Source: Pseudocitrobacter corydidari (GTDB lineage Bacteria; Pseudomonadota; Gammaproteobacteria; Enterobacterales; Enterobacteriaceae). Taken from it: a stretch of 64,000 bases of DNA. Made by a program: the position numbers and the translations under genes. The stretch lies in the NCBI RefSeq assembly GCF_021172065.1, contig NZ_CP087880.1, positions 2,332,583-2,396,582 of the forward strand. The letters are read 5' to 3'. Positions 18,510 to 28,041 of this stretch are shown piece by piece. Every line of letters begins with the position of its first letter. Position 1 is the stretch's first letter. The notes beneath the pieces are model-generated. The model searched no databases, was not told where the DNA came from, and was given only the letters and a program-made list of their open reading frames with translations.

Positions 18510-19415
18510 ATGCAATTACGTAAACTGACCGCTGCTATGCTGGCGATGGGATTATGCGCCGGGCTGGCTCACGCAGAAGATGCGCCAGCGGCAGGTAGCA
18601 CCCTGGACAAAATCGCCAAAAACGGCGTGATCGTTGTCGGGCACCGTGAATCTTCCGTTCCGTTCTCTTACTACGACAACCAGCAAAAAGTGGTCGGCTA
18701 TTCTCAGGATTACTCCAACGCCATCGTTGAAGCCGTGAAGAAGAAGCTGAACAAGCCTGACCTTCAGGTGAAACTGATTCCTATCACCTCTCAGAACCGT
18801 ATCCCGCTGCTGCAAAACGGCACCTTCGATTTTGAGTGTGGCTCTACCACCAACAACCTCGAACGCCAGAAACAAGCGGCTTTCTCTGACACCATCTTTG
18901 TCGTCGGCACCCGCCTGCTGACCAAAAAAGGCGGCGACATTAAAGATTTTGCGGATCTGAAAGGCAAAGCGGTGGTTGTGACTTCCGGCACCACCTCTGA
19001 AATTCTGCTGCACAAGCTGAATGACGAACAGAAAATGGATATGCGCATCATCAGCGCCAAAGACCACGGTGACTCCTTCCGTACCCTGGAAAGCGGACGC
19101 GCGGTCGCGTTTATGATGGATGATGCCCTGCTGGCCGGTGAGCGCGCGAAAGCGAAGAAACCAGACAACTGGGAAATCGTCGGCAAACCGCAGTCGCAGG
19201 AAGCCTATGGCTGTATGCTGCGTAAAAACGACCCGGACTTCAAAAAGCTGATGGATGACACCATCGCTCAGGCGCAAACCTCCGGCGAAGCGGCTAAATG
19301 GTTTGATAAGTGGTTCAAAAACCCAATCCCACCGAAAAACCTGAACATGAACTTTGAACTGTCTGACGAAATGAAGGCCCTGTTTAAAGAACCGAATGAC
19401 AAAGCTCTGAACTAA
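18510..19415 (+). CDS. gltI: glutamate/aspartate ABC transporter, periplasmic binding protein
   Basis: GltI binds glutamate and aspartate in the periplasm and delivers them to GltJK. The protein has 301 residues. The signal peptide ends at about residue 22 (MQLRKLTAAMLAMGLCAGLAHA). The family 3 solute-binding fold follows, with VGHRESSVPFSYYD, DFECGSTTNN and two cysteines. The start has AAAGGAG well placed upstream; an in-frame upstream extension lacks one. The gene is first in gltIJKL, and a terminator-containing gap separates it from gltJ so that the binding protein is made in excess. Confidence 0.97.
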   Translation: MQLRKLTAAMLAMGLCAGLAHAEDAPAAGSTLDKIAKNGVIVVGHRESSVPFSYYDNQQKVVGYSQDYSNAIVEAVKKKLNKPDLQVKLIPITSQNRIPLLQNGTFDFECGSTTNNLERQKQAAFSDTIFVVGTRLLTKKGGDIKDFADLKGKAVVVTSGTTSEILLHKLNDEQKMDMRIISAKDHGDSFRTLESGRAVAFMMDDALLAGERAKAKKPDNWEIVGKPQSQEAYGCMLRKNDPDFKKLMDDTIAQAQTSGEAAKWFDKWFKNPIPPKNLNMNFELSDEMKALFKEPNDKALN

Positions 19416-19563
19416 TTATAACAACCAGGGCGGGACTACCTGCCCTCTCGATTGTTGAATAGCACGGACAGACTACAGGTCTGGCGGTCGTTCCCCGCCG
19501 GGCCCGAATATCGCAGTACGCCGTTCACCAATCTTCGAGGGTAGCACTGCTACCCTTTTTTTT
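19402..19563 (+). ncRNA. sroC: SroC-like small RNA from the gltI 3' region
   Basis: In E. coli and Salmonella the gltI-gltJ gap yields SroC, an RNA of about 160 nt released from the gltI mRNA that sponges GcvB. The same gap is present with a strong terminal hairpin and U-run. The 3' end is well placed by that terminator; the 5' end is an estimate from the known length. Confidence 0.7.
19539..19563 (+). terminator. terminator between gltI and gltJ (3' end of SroC)
   Basis: A perfect 7-bp stem (GGGTAGC / GCTACCC) with a 3-nt loop is followed by eight T residues. Confidence 0.92.
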
Positions 19564-19576
19564 CTGGAGTAGATTT

Positions 19577-20317
19577 ATGTCAATAGACTGGAACTGGGGG
19601 ATTTTTCTTCAGCAAGCCCCGTTCGGCAACACCACCTATCTTGGCTGGCTATGGAGTGGTTTTCAGGTCACCGTCGCCCTGTCGATTACCGCCTGGATTA
19701 TCGCTTTCTTCGTTGGCTCCCTGTTCGGCATCCTGCGTACCGTCCCCAACCGTTTCCTGTCCGGAATCGGCACGCTGTACGTTGAACTGTTTCGTAACGT
19801 TCCGCTGATCGTGCAGTTCTTTACCTGGTACCTGGTGGTGCCGGAATTGCTGCCAGAAGATCTGGGAATGTGGTTTAAAGCAGAGCTGGACCCTAACATT
19901 CAGTTCTTCCTCTCATCGATGATCTGTCTTGGCCTCTTTACCGCGGCACGCGTGTGCGAGCAGGTGCGCGCAGCGATTCAGTCGCTGCCGCGCGGGCAGA
20001 AAAACGCCGGTCTGGCGATGGGTTTAACGCTGCCGCAGACCTACCGTTACGTGCTGCTGCCAAACGCCTACCGCGTGATTGTGCCGCCGATGACCTCAGA
20101 GATGATGAACCTGGTGAAAAACTCGGCCATCGCCTCCACCATCGGTCTGGTCGATATGGCCGCGCAGGCAGGTAAACTGCTGGATTACTCGGCGCATGCC
20201 TGGGAATCGTTCACCGCAATTACCCTTGCTTATGTCTTGATCAACGCCTTCATTATGCTGGTGATGACCCTGGTGGAACGTAAAGTTCGCCTGCCGGGCA
20301 ATATGGGAGGCAAATAA
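19577..20317 (+). CDS. gltJ: glutamate/aspartate ABC transporter permease GltJ
   Basis: GltJ is one of two inner-membrane permease subunits of the importer. The protein has 246 residues with about five hydrophobic segments. The ABC-contact loop has the EAA-type pattern around [29 protein letters not shown]. Its stop codon overlaps the gltK start by one base (TAATG). Confidence 0.96.
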   Translation: MSIDWNWGIFLQQAPFGNTTYLGWLWSGFQVTVALSITAWIIAFFVGSLFGILRTVPNRFLSGIGTLYVELFRNVPLIVQFFTWYLVVPELLPEDLGMWFKAELDPNIQFFLSSMICLGLFTAARVCEQVRAAIQSLPRGQKNAGLAMGLTLPQTYRYVLLPNAYRVIVPPMTSEMMNLVKNSAIASTIGLVDMAAQAGKLLDYSAHAWESFTAITLAYVLINAFIMLVMTLVERKVRLPGNMGGK

Positions 20318-20994
20318 TGTACGAGTTTGACTGGAGTTCTATCGTTCCTTCCCTGCCCTATCTGCTTGCCGGGCTGGTGGTGACGCTGAAAATTACCGTA
20401 ACGGCTGTGATCGTCGGTATTGTCTGGGGCACCATCCTTGCGGTGATGCGCCTGTCAACCTTCGCGCCCGTTTCCTGGTTTGCCAAAACCTACGTTAACG
20501 TTTTCCGCTCCATTCCGCTGGTGATGGTGCTGCTGTGGTTTTACCTCATCGTGCCGGGGCTGTTGCAGGATGTGCTGGGATTATCGCCGAAAACCGATAT
20601 CCGCCTGATCTCCGCGATGGTGGCGTTCTCGATGTTTGAAGCGGCCTACTATTCGGAAATTATCCGTGCCGGTATTCAGAGCATTTCGCGCGGACAATCC
20701 AGCGCCGCGCTGGCGCTCGGGATGACCCACTGGCAGTCGATGAAGCTCATTATTCTGCCGCAGGCCTTCCGCGCGATGGTGCCGCTGCTGCTCACCCAGG
20801 GGATCGTCCTGTTCCAGGATACCTCGCTGGTGTATGTCTTAAGTCTTGCCGATTTCTTCCGTACCGCGTCCACCATCGGTGAGCGTGACGGAACCCAGGT
20901 CGAAATGATCCTGTTTGCCGGCGCCGTTTATTTTGTGATTAGCCTGAGTGCTTCGTTGTTGGTCAGCTACTTGAAAAGAAGGACAGTTCAATGA
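20317..20994 (+). CDS. gltK: glutamate/aspartate ABC transporter permease GltK
   Basis: GltK is the second permease subunit, with 225 residues and about five membrane segments. The EAA-type loop is around [21 protein letters not shown]. It overlaps gltL by 4 bp (ATGA), indicating coupled translation. Confidence 0.96.
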   Translation: MYEFDWSSIVPSLPYLLAGLVVTLKITVTAVIVGIVWGTILAVMRLSTFAPVSWFAKTYVNVFRSIPLVMVLLWFYLIVPGLLQDVLGLSPKTDIRLISAMVAFSMFEAAYYSEIIRAGIQSISRGQSSAALALGMTHWQSMKLIILPQAFRAMVPLLLTQGIVLFQDTSLVYVLSLADFFRTASTIGERDGTQVEMILFAGAVYFVISLSASLLVSYLKRRTVQ

Positions 20995-21716
20995 TTACCC
21001 TGAAAAATGTTTCTAAATGGTATGGTCAATTTCAGGTGCTGACCGACTGCTCCACCGAAGTGAAAAAGGGTGAAGTGGTGGTGGTTTGCGGCCCGTCCGG
21101 ATCGGGTAAATCGACGCTTATCAAAACCGTTAACGGCCTGGAACCTGTACAGAAAGGCGAGATCCTGGTGAACGGGATTCAGGTTAACGATAAAAAAACC
21201 AACCTCGCATCGCTGCGCTCAAAGGTTGGGATGGTGTTCCAGCATTTCGAGCTGTTCCCGCATTTGTCGATTATCGAAAACCTGACGCTGGCGCAGGTAA
21301 AAGTACTGAAGCGCGACAAAGCAGCGTCCCGCGAAAAAGGGCTGAAACTGCTGGAGCGCGTGGGGCTCTCCGCGCATGCCAACAAGTTCCCGTCGCAGCT
21401 TTCCGGTGGCCAGCAGCAGCGCGTGGCGATCGCCCGCGCCCTGTGTATGGATCCGGTGGCGATGCTGTTTGATGAACCGACTTCGGCACTCGATCCCGAG
21501 ATGATCAACGAAGTACTGGACGTGATGGTTGAGCTGGCCAACGAAGGCATGACCATGATGGTGGTGACTCACGAAATGGGCTTTGCCCGTAAAGTGGCGA
21601 ACCGGGTGATCTTTATGGATGAAGGGAAAATCGTTGAAGACTCCGAGAAAGAGGCCTTCTTCGCCAACCCGAAATCGGAACGTGCCAAAGACTTCCTCGC
21701 GAAAATTCTGCATTAA
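20991..21716 (+). CDS. gltL: glutamate/aspartate ABC transporter ATP-binding protein
   Basis: GltL is the cytoplasmic ATPase of the importer, 241 residues. Walker A is GPSGSGKST near residue 35, the signature is [15 protein letters not shown], and Walker B is [13 protein letters not shown]. The H-loop histidine is in [10 protein letters not shown]. It is the last gene of the operon. Confidence 0.98.
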   Translation: MITLKNVSKWYGQFQVLTDCSTEVKKGEVVVVCGPSGSGKSTLIKTVNGLEPVQKGEILVNGIQVNDKKTNLASLRSKVGMVFQHFELFPHLSIIENLTLAQVKVLKRDKAASREKGLKLLERVGLSAHANKFPSQLSGGQQQRVAIARALCMDPVAMLFDEPTSALDPEMINEVLDVMVELANEGMTMMVVTHEMGFARKVANRVIFMDEGKIVEDSEKEAFFANPKSERAKDFLAKILH

Positions 21717-21722
21717 TCTTTT

Positions 21723-21748
21723 CGGCGCGCGCTTCAGAGTGCGCGCCG
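21723..21748 (+). terminator. GC-rich hairpin after gltL
   Basis: CGGCGCGC and GCGCGCCG form an 8-bp stem with a 10-nt loop directly after the stop codon. The T-run is poor (CTTCACGCTTTT), so termination may be partial. Confidence 0.55.
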
Positions 21749-21838
21749 CTTCACGCTTTTCTGCACATCTCCTCGAATGCATTGTCACGCAGCGCTACCC
21801 TTGTCGCAAAAAAATGCCTGACCAGACAAGGAGTAACT

Positions 21839-22774
21839 ATGGCAACCCCAATCATACTCGACTGCGACCCAGGACACGACGATGCTATTACCATCGTGCT
21901 GGCCCTCGCCTCCCCGGAACTGGATGTCAAAGCCATCACCTCCTCCGCCGGTAACCAAACGCCGGACAAAACCCTGCGTAACGTGCTCCGCATGCTCACG
22001 CTGCTCAAGCGCCCCGATATTCCGGTGGCGGGCGGCGCAATTAAACCGCTGATGCGTAAACTGATTATTGCCGATAACGTGCATGGAGAAAGCGGTCTTG
22101 ATGGCCCGGCGCTGCCGGAACCCGGTTTTGCGCCGCTTAGCTGTACCGCCGTGGAGTTAATGGCCAAAACCCTGCGTGAAAGTGCAGAACCGGTCACGAT
22201 TGTTTCCACCGGCCCACAAACCAATGTCGCCCTGCTGCTCAACAGCCACCCGGAACTGCACGCAAAGATCGCGCAAATCGTGATTATGGGCGGCGCCATG
22301 AGCCTGGGTAACTGGACGCCAGCCGCAGAATTCAATATCTACGTTGACCCGGAAGCCGCAGAAATCGTCTTTCAGTCCGGTATTCCGGTGGTGATGGCGG
22401 GGCTGGATGTCACGCATAAAGCGCAAATTCACGTCGAAGATACGGAGCGATTCCGCGCCATTGGTAACCCGATTTCCACCATCGTTGCCGAGCTGCTCGA
22501 CTTCTTCCTCGAATATCACAAAGATGAAAAATGGGGTTTCATCGGCGCGCCGCTGCATGACCCGTGCACCATCGCCTGGCTACTGAAACCAGAGTTGTTT
22601 ACCACCGTGGAACGTTGGGTTGGCGTGGAAACGCAGGGCAAATATACCCAGGGCATGACCGTTGTGGATTACTATTTCCTCACCGGCAATAAACCGAACG
22701 CGCAGGTGATGGTCGATGTGGATCGTCAGGGATTTGTGGATTTGCTGGCTGAACGTCTGAAATTTTACGCTTAA
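21839..22774 (+). CDS. rihA: pyrimidine-specific ribonucleoside hydrolase RihA
   Basis: RihA cleaves uridine and cytidine to the base and ribose in the cytoplasm. The protein has 311 residues. The calcium-binding signature DCDPGHDDA is at about residues 9-17 and [10 protein letters not shown] at about 120. The ATG at MATPIILD was chosen because AAGGAGTAACT precedes it; the in-frame extension upstream has no such site. It lies alone between gltL and hscC. Confidence 0.97.
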   Translation: MATPIILDCDPGHDDAITIVLALASPELDVKAITSSAGNQTPDKTLRNVLRMLTLLKRPDIPVAGGAIKPLMRKLIIADNVHGESGLDGPALPEPGFAPLSCTAVELMAKTLRESAEPVTIVSTGPQTNVALLLNSHPELHAKIAQIVIMGGAMSLGNWTPAAEFNIYVDPEAAEIVFQSGIPVVMAGLDVTHKAQIHVEDTERFRAIGNPISTIVAELLDFFLEYHKDEKWGFIGAPLHDPCTIAWLLKPELFTTVERWVGVETQGKYTQGMTVVDYYFLTGNKPNAQVMVDVDRQGFVDLLAERLKFYA

Positions 22775-22785
22775 TACGCCTTATT

Positions 22786-22823
22786 GATTAAGATCACCAC
22801 GCTTTACCGGGGTGATCTTAATC
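22786..22823. repeat. 13-bp perfect inverted repeat between rihA and hscC
   Basis: GATTAAGATCACC and GGTGATCTTAATC flank a 12-nt loop. There is no T-run, so it is either a rihA 3'-end stabiliser or an operator for hscC, whose ATG is 34 bp away. Confidence 0.7.
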
Positions 22824-22857
22824 TGATTATCTCCTTTCCTTTCAAGATATAAATGCA

Positions 22858-24543
22858 ATGGATAATGCAAACCTCGCTATTGGTATCGATCTCGGTACCA
22901 CCAACAGTTTAATTGCCGTCTGGCAGGTAGGCGGCGCACAACTCATTCCTAATAAATTTGGTGAATATTTAACGCCATCCATAATTAGTATCGATGAGAA
23001 TAAAAATATTCTGGTCGGCAAACCGGCAAAATCACGACGTATTTCGCATCCGGATAAAACCGCTGCATTATTCAAACGTGCAATGGGCAGTAATATGTCC
23101 TGGAAACTGGGCAATGAAACGTTCAATGCCCCAGAACTGTCGTCTTTAGTATTACGTTCATTAAAAGAAGATGCAGAAGAGTACCTTCAATGTTCTATCA
23201 GAGATGTGGTGATTTCTGTTCCTGCCTATTTTAGCGATGAGCAACGCAAACACACTCGCCTGGCGGCAGAGCTGGCTGGGTTAAATGCCGTACGCTTAAT
23301 CAATGAACCGACCGCTGCCGCGATGGCTTATGGGCTTCATACTCAGCAAGACACTCGCTCGCTGGTGTTCGATCTCGGCGGCGGCACTTTTGATGTGACG
23401 GTACTGGAATACGCAACACCGGTTATTGAAGTTCATGCTTCTGCGGGCGATAACTATCTTGGTGGCGAAGATTTTACGCAGATGCTGGTCGATGAAGCGA
23501 TCAAACGTTGGGGGTTGAGCAAGTCAACGATGCCCGAAACCGCCCAGGCTGAACTGTATGCCATGGCCGAAGCGGCAAAATGTCGCGGCGAAATCCCCCT
23601 CACACTTTCGTGGCGCCCCACTCACGATCGTATGCTATTGACGTGTGAATTCTACGAAGATGAACTTGAAGCTCTGTGGTTGCCATTGCTCAACCGCCTG
23701 CGCGTGCCAATCGAACAGGCGTTAAGGGATGCGCGTCTTAAGCCGGAACAAATCGATAGCCTTGTACTGGTTGGCGGCGCCTCACAGATGCCGCTTGTGC
23801 AACGCATCGCTGTCCGTCTGTTTGGCAAGTTGCCTTATCAAAATTACGATCCCAGCACCATTGTCGCCCTGGGGGCTGCAATTCAGGCCGCATGCCGCTT
23901 GCGCTGCGAAGACGTTGAAGAGGTCATTCTCACCGATATTTGCCCCTATTCTTTAGGCGTAGAGGTTTGCCATCAGGGGGTTAATGGCATCTTTTCACCC
24001 ATCATTGAGCGTAATACCACGGTACCTGTGTCGCGGGTAGAGACCTACTTCACAACGCATCCCAATCAGGAATCGATTCGGATCAATGTCTATCAGGGTG
24101 AAAATCATAAGGTCAAGAACAACATATTGATAGAATCATTCGATGTCCCATTGAAGAAAACCGGCACATATCAATCAATAGATATCCGCTTCAGTTACGA
24201 TATCAATGGGTTATTAGAGGTAGATGTTTTGCCAGAAGACGGCGAAGCCGCGTCCAGAATCATTACCCAAAGCCCGGTTGCATTGACACAACAGCAGATC
24301 GACGCCAGTCGCGCGCGATTACAAGGCCTGAAAATCTACCCACGAGATTTGTTAATCAACCGTACGTTTAAGGCAACGCTGGAAGAGCGGTGGTCGCGTT
24401 CGTTGGGAGAAGAAAGGGAAAACCTTGGCAGGATTATTACTGACTTCGACGCCGCGCTCGCCTCCAACGATTCAGAGCATGTTAACGATGTTCGTCGCCG
24501 TGCCTGCAAATTCCTTGGCATCGAAGAACCCGAAGCGCCTTAA
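22858..24543 (+). CDS. hscC: HscC, specialised Hsp70 chaperone (Hsc62)
   Basis: HscC is a third Hsp70 beside DnaK and HscA in enterobacteria; in E. coli DjlB/DjlC stimulate its ATPase. The protein has 561 residues, shorter than DnaK. The N-terminal ATPase domain shows GIDLGTTNSLIAVW, NEPTAAAMAYG, FDLGGGTFDVTVLE and VGGASQMP. The substrate-binding domain starts near residue 370 (YSLGVEVCHQGV), and the helical lid is short, ending EEPEAP. The likely partner gene djlC lies convergent downstream. Confidence 0.95.
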   Translation: MDNANLAIGIDLGTTNSLIAVWQVGGAQLIPNKFGEYLTPSIISIDENKNILVGKPAKSRRISHPDKTAALFKRAMGSNMSWKLGNETFNAPELSSLVLRSLKEDAEEYLQCSIRDVVISVPAYFSDEQRKHTRLAAELAGLNAVRLINEPTAAAMAYGLHTQQDTRSLVFDLGGGTFDVTVLEYATPVIEVHASAGDNYLGGEDFTQMLVDEAIKRWGLSKSTMPETAQAELYAMAEAAKCRGEIPLTLSWRPTHDRMLLTCEFYEDELEALWLPLLNRLRVPIEQALRDARLKPEQIDSLVLVGGASQMPLVQRIAVRLFGKLPYQNYDPSTIVALGAAIQAACRLRCEDVEEVILTDICPYSLGVEVCHQGVNGIFSPIIERNTTVPVSRVETYFTTHPNQESIRINVYQGENHKVKNNILIESFDVPLKKTGTYQSIDIRFSYDINGLLEVDVLPEDGEAASRIITQSPVALTQQQIDASRARLQGLKIYPRDLLINRTFKATLEERWSRSLGEERENLGRIITDFDAALASNDSEHVNDVRRRACKFLGIEEPEAP

Positions 24544-24574
24544 GAGGCGCTTGAGACTAAAACAAACGCAACAT

Positions 24575-24675
24575 TGCCTGATGCGCGGCGCTTATCAGAC
24601 CTACAAATTTTCTGTAACCTATTGAAGTTGCACTATTTTGTAGACCGAACAAGGCGTTTACGCCGCATCCGGCAG
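24575..24675. repeat. BIME: two REP units between hscC and djlC
   Basis: A first unit (GCCTGATGCGC..TTATCAGAC) and a second (GTAGACCG..GCCGCATCCGGCA) face each other around a 34-nt spacer. This is the typical paired-REP structure at convergent gene ends. Confidence 0.8.
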
Positions 24676-24728
24676 GAACAATGTGCAGGTGATTAAAGCA
24701 ATAGAGCCAATGGTTATTATTTTATAGT

Positions 24729-26177
24729 TCACGTACTATGGTGAAGTAATTTGCTTAATAAATGCCCAGCAACCCCGATATACAAGATAATCCTGATAAC
24801 AAGCCAAAGGCCAGAACTGCCCCCGGATACCTCTGTGCTCTGTTGAGCAACCGTCGACACCTCTTCTTCATCGATTGTCACGCTTTCATACGGCGTGGTA
24901 ACAGCTGCTGCCTGCACTAACAGACCACGAATGATGATCGCCTCCAGCGGACAAATCGTGGACCGATCGAGTTTATGTACCAGCTGTTGCAGTAACACCT
25001 CGTCAGGATCTTCGGCACACGCCAGGCGGTCCGCCACCAGATACATCAGCCAGCAGGGATGTTGACTGTGCTCCTCACTCATCGCTGGCGCGCCGTAATT
25101 CAAACGCCGCGCAATAAAACTTTCGCTCAGCGGCGATAATACGCCGCAGTGCAACGCCTCGCTCCACAGCATACAGGTACGCGCGCTGGAGCCAGGAATG
25201 TAGAGCAGCGGCTCACCATTAATATCCACCTGCTCACGCGCCTCAATGGCTAAAACGAGTAGAGGGAAATAATCCGGGCGATGCTGGCGGCACCAGCACA
25301 ACAACAGATCGTCAAAATGGGTGGAAGGATTTGACTGCCACTGCGCGCACAGTTCGGGTAGCAGGCTATCGCCCTCGCCGCCGAATACGCGCTGAACGAA
25401 GTGGTAATAGCGCGGCGTCTCGTTATCGGGCTCAGCTTCCTGCCATGCCAGGGCTATGGGGAACAACTCCGGAATGCTCCAGCGCAAGGAGCTAAACCAG
25501 CGTAGATGGCGTCTTTGAAAGCAAAGATCGTCTGGTACAATCCAGGGGCCGTGCTGCGCCATTAGCTGTGAGAATAAATGCGGATAACCGAAGAACGTGG
25601 ACTCCAACGCATCATAAAACATAATGGTCTGGTTCTGTACCACCACCGGCAAGTGCTGCAATTGCGTATAGTCAAACAGGTCGCCGCAGCGGATATTAAA
25701 TAATAAGTCTTGTACCTTCTCATTATTCACATCGCGGTCATCTCCTCCCTGTTCCCAGGCAAGGCGATCGGACAATAATTTCAGGCACGAGTAAGAAATG
25801 GGAAACGTGTTTATCGCGATATTACACAGTGGCCAGCGCGCTTTTTCTATCTGCGAAAAGGATAAATTATTAATCTGCTGAATAAATTCCTGCCACGCCT
25901 GCGGCTGAAAGCGTCTTTCGGCATCGTTCAGAAAATCATGAAAAATCCATAACAAATAATTTACCCACGGCGTATCCGCATCCTCTTCCTCCTCAACCGC
26001 TGGAGTGACGGGAGACGCTATCTCCTTTAATGCGCTTTCGTAGGCTTCGCGTAATTGCCTGAACCCCTGCGGATCGTTTTCCGGATGAAATGAAGGCAGC
26101 AGCGCCAGGTAGGCCTGGCGAATAACGTTATTATCCGTTGTGGCTTCGATACCAAGAATTTGCCAACAGGTTTTCAT
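24729..26177 (-). CDS. djlC: DjlC-like membrane-anchored J-domain protein
   Basis: The protein has 482 residues. An N-terminal J-domain covers about residues 1-50 (WQILGIEATTDNNVIRQAYL... and FRQLREAYESAL). The usual HPD tripeptide reads HPE here (His31-Pro32-Glu33). A long central region without recognised motifs is rich in Trp and Leu. One C-terminal membrane helix (LWLVIRIILYIGVAGHLL) ends near residue 477. By family knowledge this J-protein acts with HscC at the inner membrane. It overlaps the upstream ybeU gene by 4 bp. DjlB is a close paralogue, so djlB cannot be fully excluded, but length and position next to hscC favour djlC. Confidence 0.85.
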   Translation of the reverse strand: MKTCWQILGIEATTDNNVIRQAYLALLPSFHPENDPQGFRQLREAYESALKEIASPVTPAVEEEEDADTPWVNYLLWIFHDFLNDAERRFQPQAWQEFIQQINNLSFSQIEKARWPLCNIAINTFPISYSCLKLLSDRLAWEQGGDDRDVNNEKVQDLLFNIRCGDLFDYTQLQHLPVVVQNQTIMFYDALESTFFGYPHLFSQLMAQHGPWIVPDDLCFQRRHLRWFSSLRWSIPELFPIALAWQEAEPDNETPRYYHFVQRVFGGEGDSLLPELCAQWQSNPSTHFDDLLLCWCRQHRPDYFPLLVLAIEAREQVDINGEPLLYIPGSSARTCMLWSEALHCGVLSPLSESFIARRLNYGAPAMSEEHSQHPCWLMYLVADRLACAEDPDEVLLQQLVHKLDRSTICPLEAIIIRGLLVQAAAVTTPYESVTIDEEEVSTVAQQSTEVSGGSSGLWLVIRIILYIGVAGHLLSKLLHHST

Positions 26178-26881
26178 AGCTCACTCACGTCCTTCAGCGT
26201 TTCCGGGCACGCCGGGTAATCGGCTAAATAGCGCCACGGCAGCGTGGCGTAAAAACTGTTTTTTTCCGCAATCAACTCACTGACCATGTGGCGCCCATCG
26301 GCATCAAACTCTTTACGGGCAAATGTCTCGCGTAGCACCAGCAGGTTATCGCTATTCCGTAGTTGCCAGTACAAACGACCGATGTAATAAGCATTGAAAT
26401 ATTGCAACCAGCCGGAATAGTTGTGCAGCGCGCGTATGTGTAATCTCGACTGCAACCATAGGCTCTCTTCTTCCGTCAGCCACTGATTAAGTACACCTAT
26501 TCGGCAAAGGAAACCCATCCGCACATAATCCCAGGCGCGAATACCGCCGCCGCCGCAGCACATTGCAGTATCGGCGACAAATCGGGCGAAAATATTGCCT
26601 CGTTTGTCCAGCGTATCCACAAACATTTGCCACTCTTGCGGCGTAGAACAAAACCAGCGACGATAGAATCCTTCCAACTGGGTTGCATGTCCATCATCAG
26701 TCATACGGTTAAGCATTTGCAGCAACGTCTCGCGGGTATCAATTCCCCATGATGATTCGATATCGAAATATTTCGTACCCAAATACATTTTCGGTGAGGA
26801 ATGCGAAGGCAAAAAGTCTTCATTTAAAATTTCCATGGGAGAGGAAAGTGCGAACAGTAAATATTGCGATTCTTTATCCAT
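26174..26881 (-). CDS. ybeU: YbeU, DUF1266-family protein
   Basis: This is a cytoplasmic protein of unknown function, 235 residues from the ATG at MDKESQYL, which matches the E. coli length as recalled. A GGTGG lies 8-9 nt before it; a longer in-frame start (13 codons) is possible. No signal peptide or membrane segment is seen. Notable parts are CCGGGGIRAWDYVRMGFLCR and GWLQYFNAYYIGRLYWQ, the latter typical of DUF1266 as I recall. The 4-bp overlap with djlC implies joint expression and a link to the HscC chaperone system. Confidence 0.85.
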   Translation of the reverse strand: MDKESQYLLFALSSPMEILNEDFLPSHSSPKMYLGTKYFDIESSWGIDTRETLLQMLNRMTDDGHATQLEGFYRRWFCSTPQEWQMFVDTLDKRGNIFARFVADTAMCCGGGGIRAWDYVRMGFLCRIGVLNQWLTEEESLWLQSRLHIRALHNYSGWLQYFNAYYIGRLYWQLRNSDNLLVLRETFARKEFDADGRHMVSELIAEKNSFYATLPWRYLADYPACPETLKDVSEL

Positions 26882-27012
26882 AATAAACCACCAGATATTC
26901 GTATAACGAATGACACGCACTCATATCTTCTCGAGTAAGAGAATAGTATATAATAAAGCCACCGCTCTCATTAAATAAATTACATGAATGTTAATTCGGG
27001 ATATATTTAAAA

Positions 27013-28029
27013 ATGGATAGCTTCATTACTGCCAACCCTTGCGACAATCTCTCCCTCGAACAATTAACTGAACTTGCGCAGCAAGGAAATAGCGAAGCAC
27101 AATATATTTTAGGTCGTTTATATAATGAAAATCGTATAGACGACAGCGAAGAAGACAAGCTCTCTTTTTATTGGCTACAGCAGGCTGCTGAACAAGGGCA
27201 TCGTGAAGCGCAATACTGGCTCGGCTTACGATATAAAGACACGCCAACCAGTATGAAAGACAATGCTCTGGCATTATTCTGGTCCGAAAAAGCCGCACAG
27301 CAAGGGCACCTTCACGCTTTCAATACATTAGGCTGGGTTCTGAAAGGGAAGACAGGTATGGCAGCCGATTATCCCAAAGCCGTCTTTTGGTATGCCAAAG
27401 GCGCAGAACATGGCTGCTGGTATGCGCAGAATAATCTTGGAAAAATGTACAAAAACGGGCTGGGCATCGAAAGGGATGATAGCAAGGCATTTTATTGGTT
27501 TAAGCAGGCCGCGTTACAGGGAAACGCCCTGAGCCAAATGAACCTGGCAGATATGTATTGGCATGGTCGCGGTACGCCAAAAAACGAGGGACTCGCCACG
27601 TTATGGTATTTGCGAAGTGCGCAACAGGGCAAAGCTTATTCTCAGTTCCAGCTTGGCTATGCGTATAACGCGGGCGTTGGTATTAAGCAGAATTATCAGC
27701 TGGCGATGCATTGGTATCAAAAGGCAGCCAGACAGGGTGATAGTGATGCCTGTATTAATATCGGCTGGATGTATAAATGTGGACACGGCGTACAGGAAGA
27801 TGATGATCAAGCGTTTATCTGGTTCCAAAAAGCTCTGGAATATGACGAAAACAACGCTGCCGCCTGGTATAACCTCTGCTTTATGTATCGTGACGGGCAC
27901 GGCACAGCGCAGGATCCTCAACAGGCGCTCTATTGGTTCAAAAAAGTGCAGCTCACCGGCAAATGGAACGTCGACGAAGAAATTCGCAAGCTGGAGGCCC
28001 TACTGACAAACAAAGAGCGCCAGATATAG
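27013..28029 (+). CDS. ybeQ: Sel1-repeat protein (YbeQ/YbeT-like)
   Basis: The protein has 338 residues and consists almost wholly of Sel1-like repeats of about 36 residues (AEQGHREAQYWLGLRYK, AEHGCWYAQNNLGKMYKNG, AALQGNALSQMNLADMYWHG, and more), eight or so copies. These fold as an alpha-alpha solenoid for protein contacts. No signal peptide is visible, so a cytoplasmic location is likely. It diverges from ybeU. In E. coli Sel1 proteins YbeQ and YbeT occupy this neighbourhood; length is closest to YbeQ, but orthology is not certain. Function is unknown. Confidence 0.8.
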   Translation: MDSFITANPCDNLSLEQLTELAQQGNSEAQYILGRLYNENRIDDSEEDKLSFYWLQQAAEQGHREAQYWLGLRYKDTPTSMKDNALALFWSEKAAQQGHLHAFNTLGWVLKGKTGMAADYPKAVFWYAKGAEHGCWYAQNNLGKMYKNGLGIERDDSKAFYWFKQAALQGNALSQMNLADMYWHGRGTPKNEGLATLWYLRSAQQGKAYSQFQLGYAYNAGVGIKQNYQLAMHWYQKAARQGDSDACINIGWMYKCGHGVQEDDDQAFIWFQKALEYDENNAAAWYNLCFMYRDGHGTAQDPQQALYWFKKVQLTGKWNVDEEIRKLEALLTNKERQI

Positions 28030-28041
28030 CTTTAAAATCTC

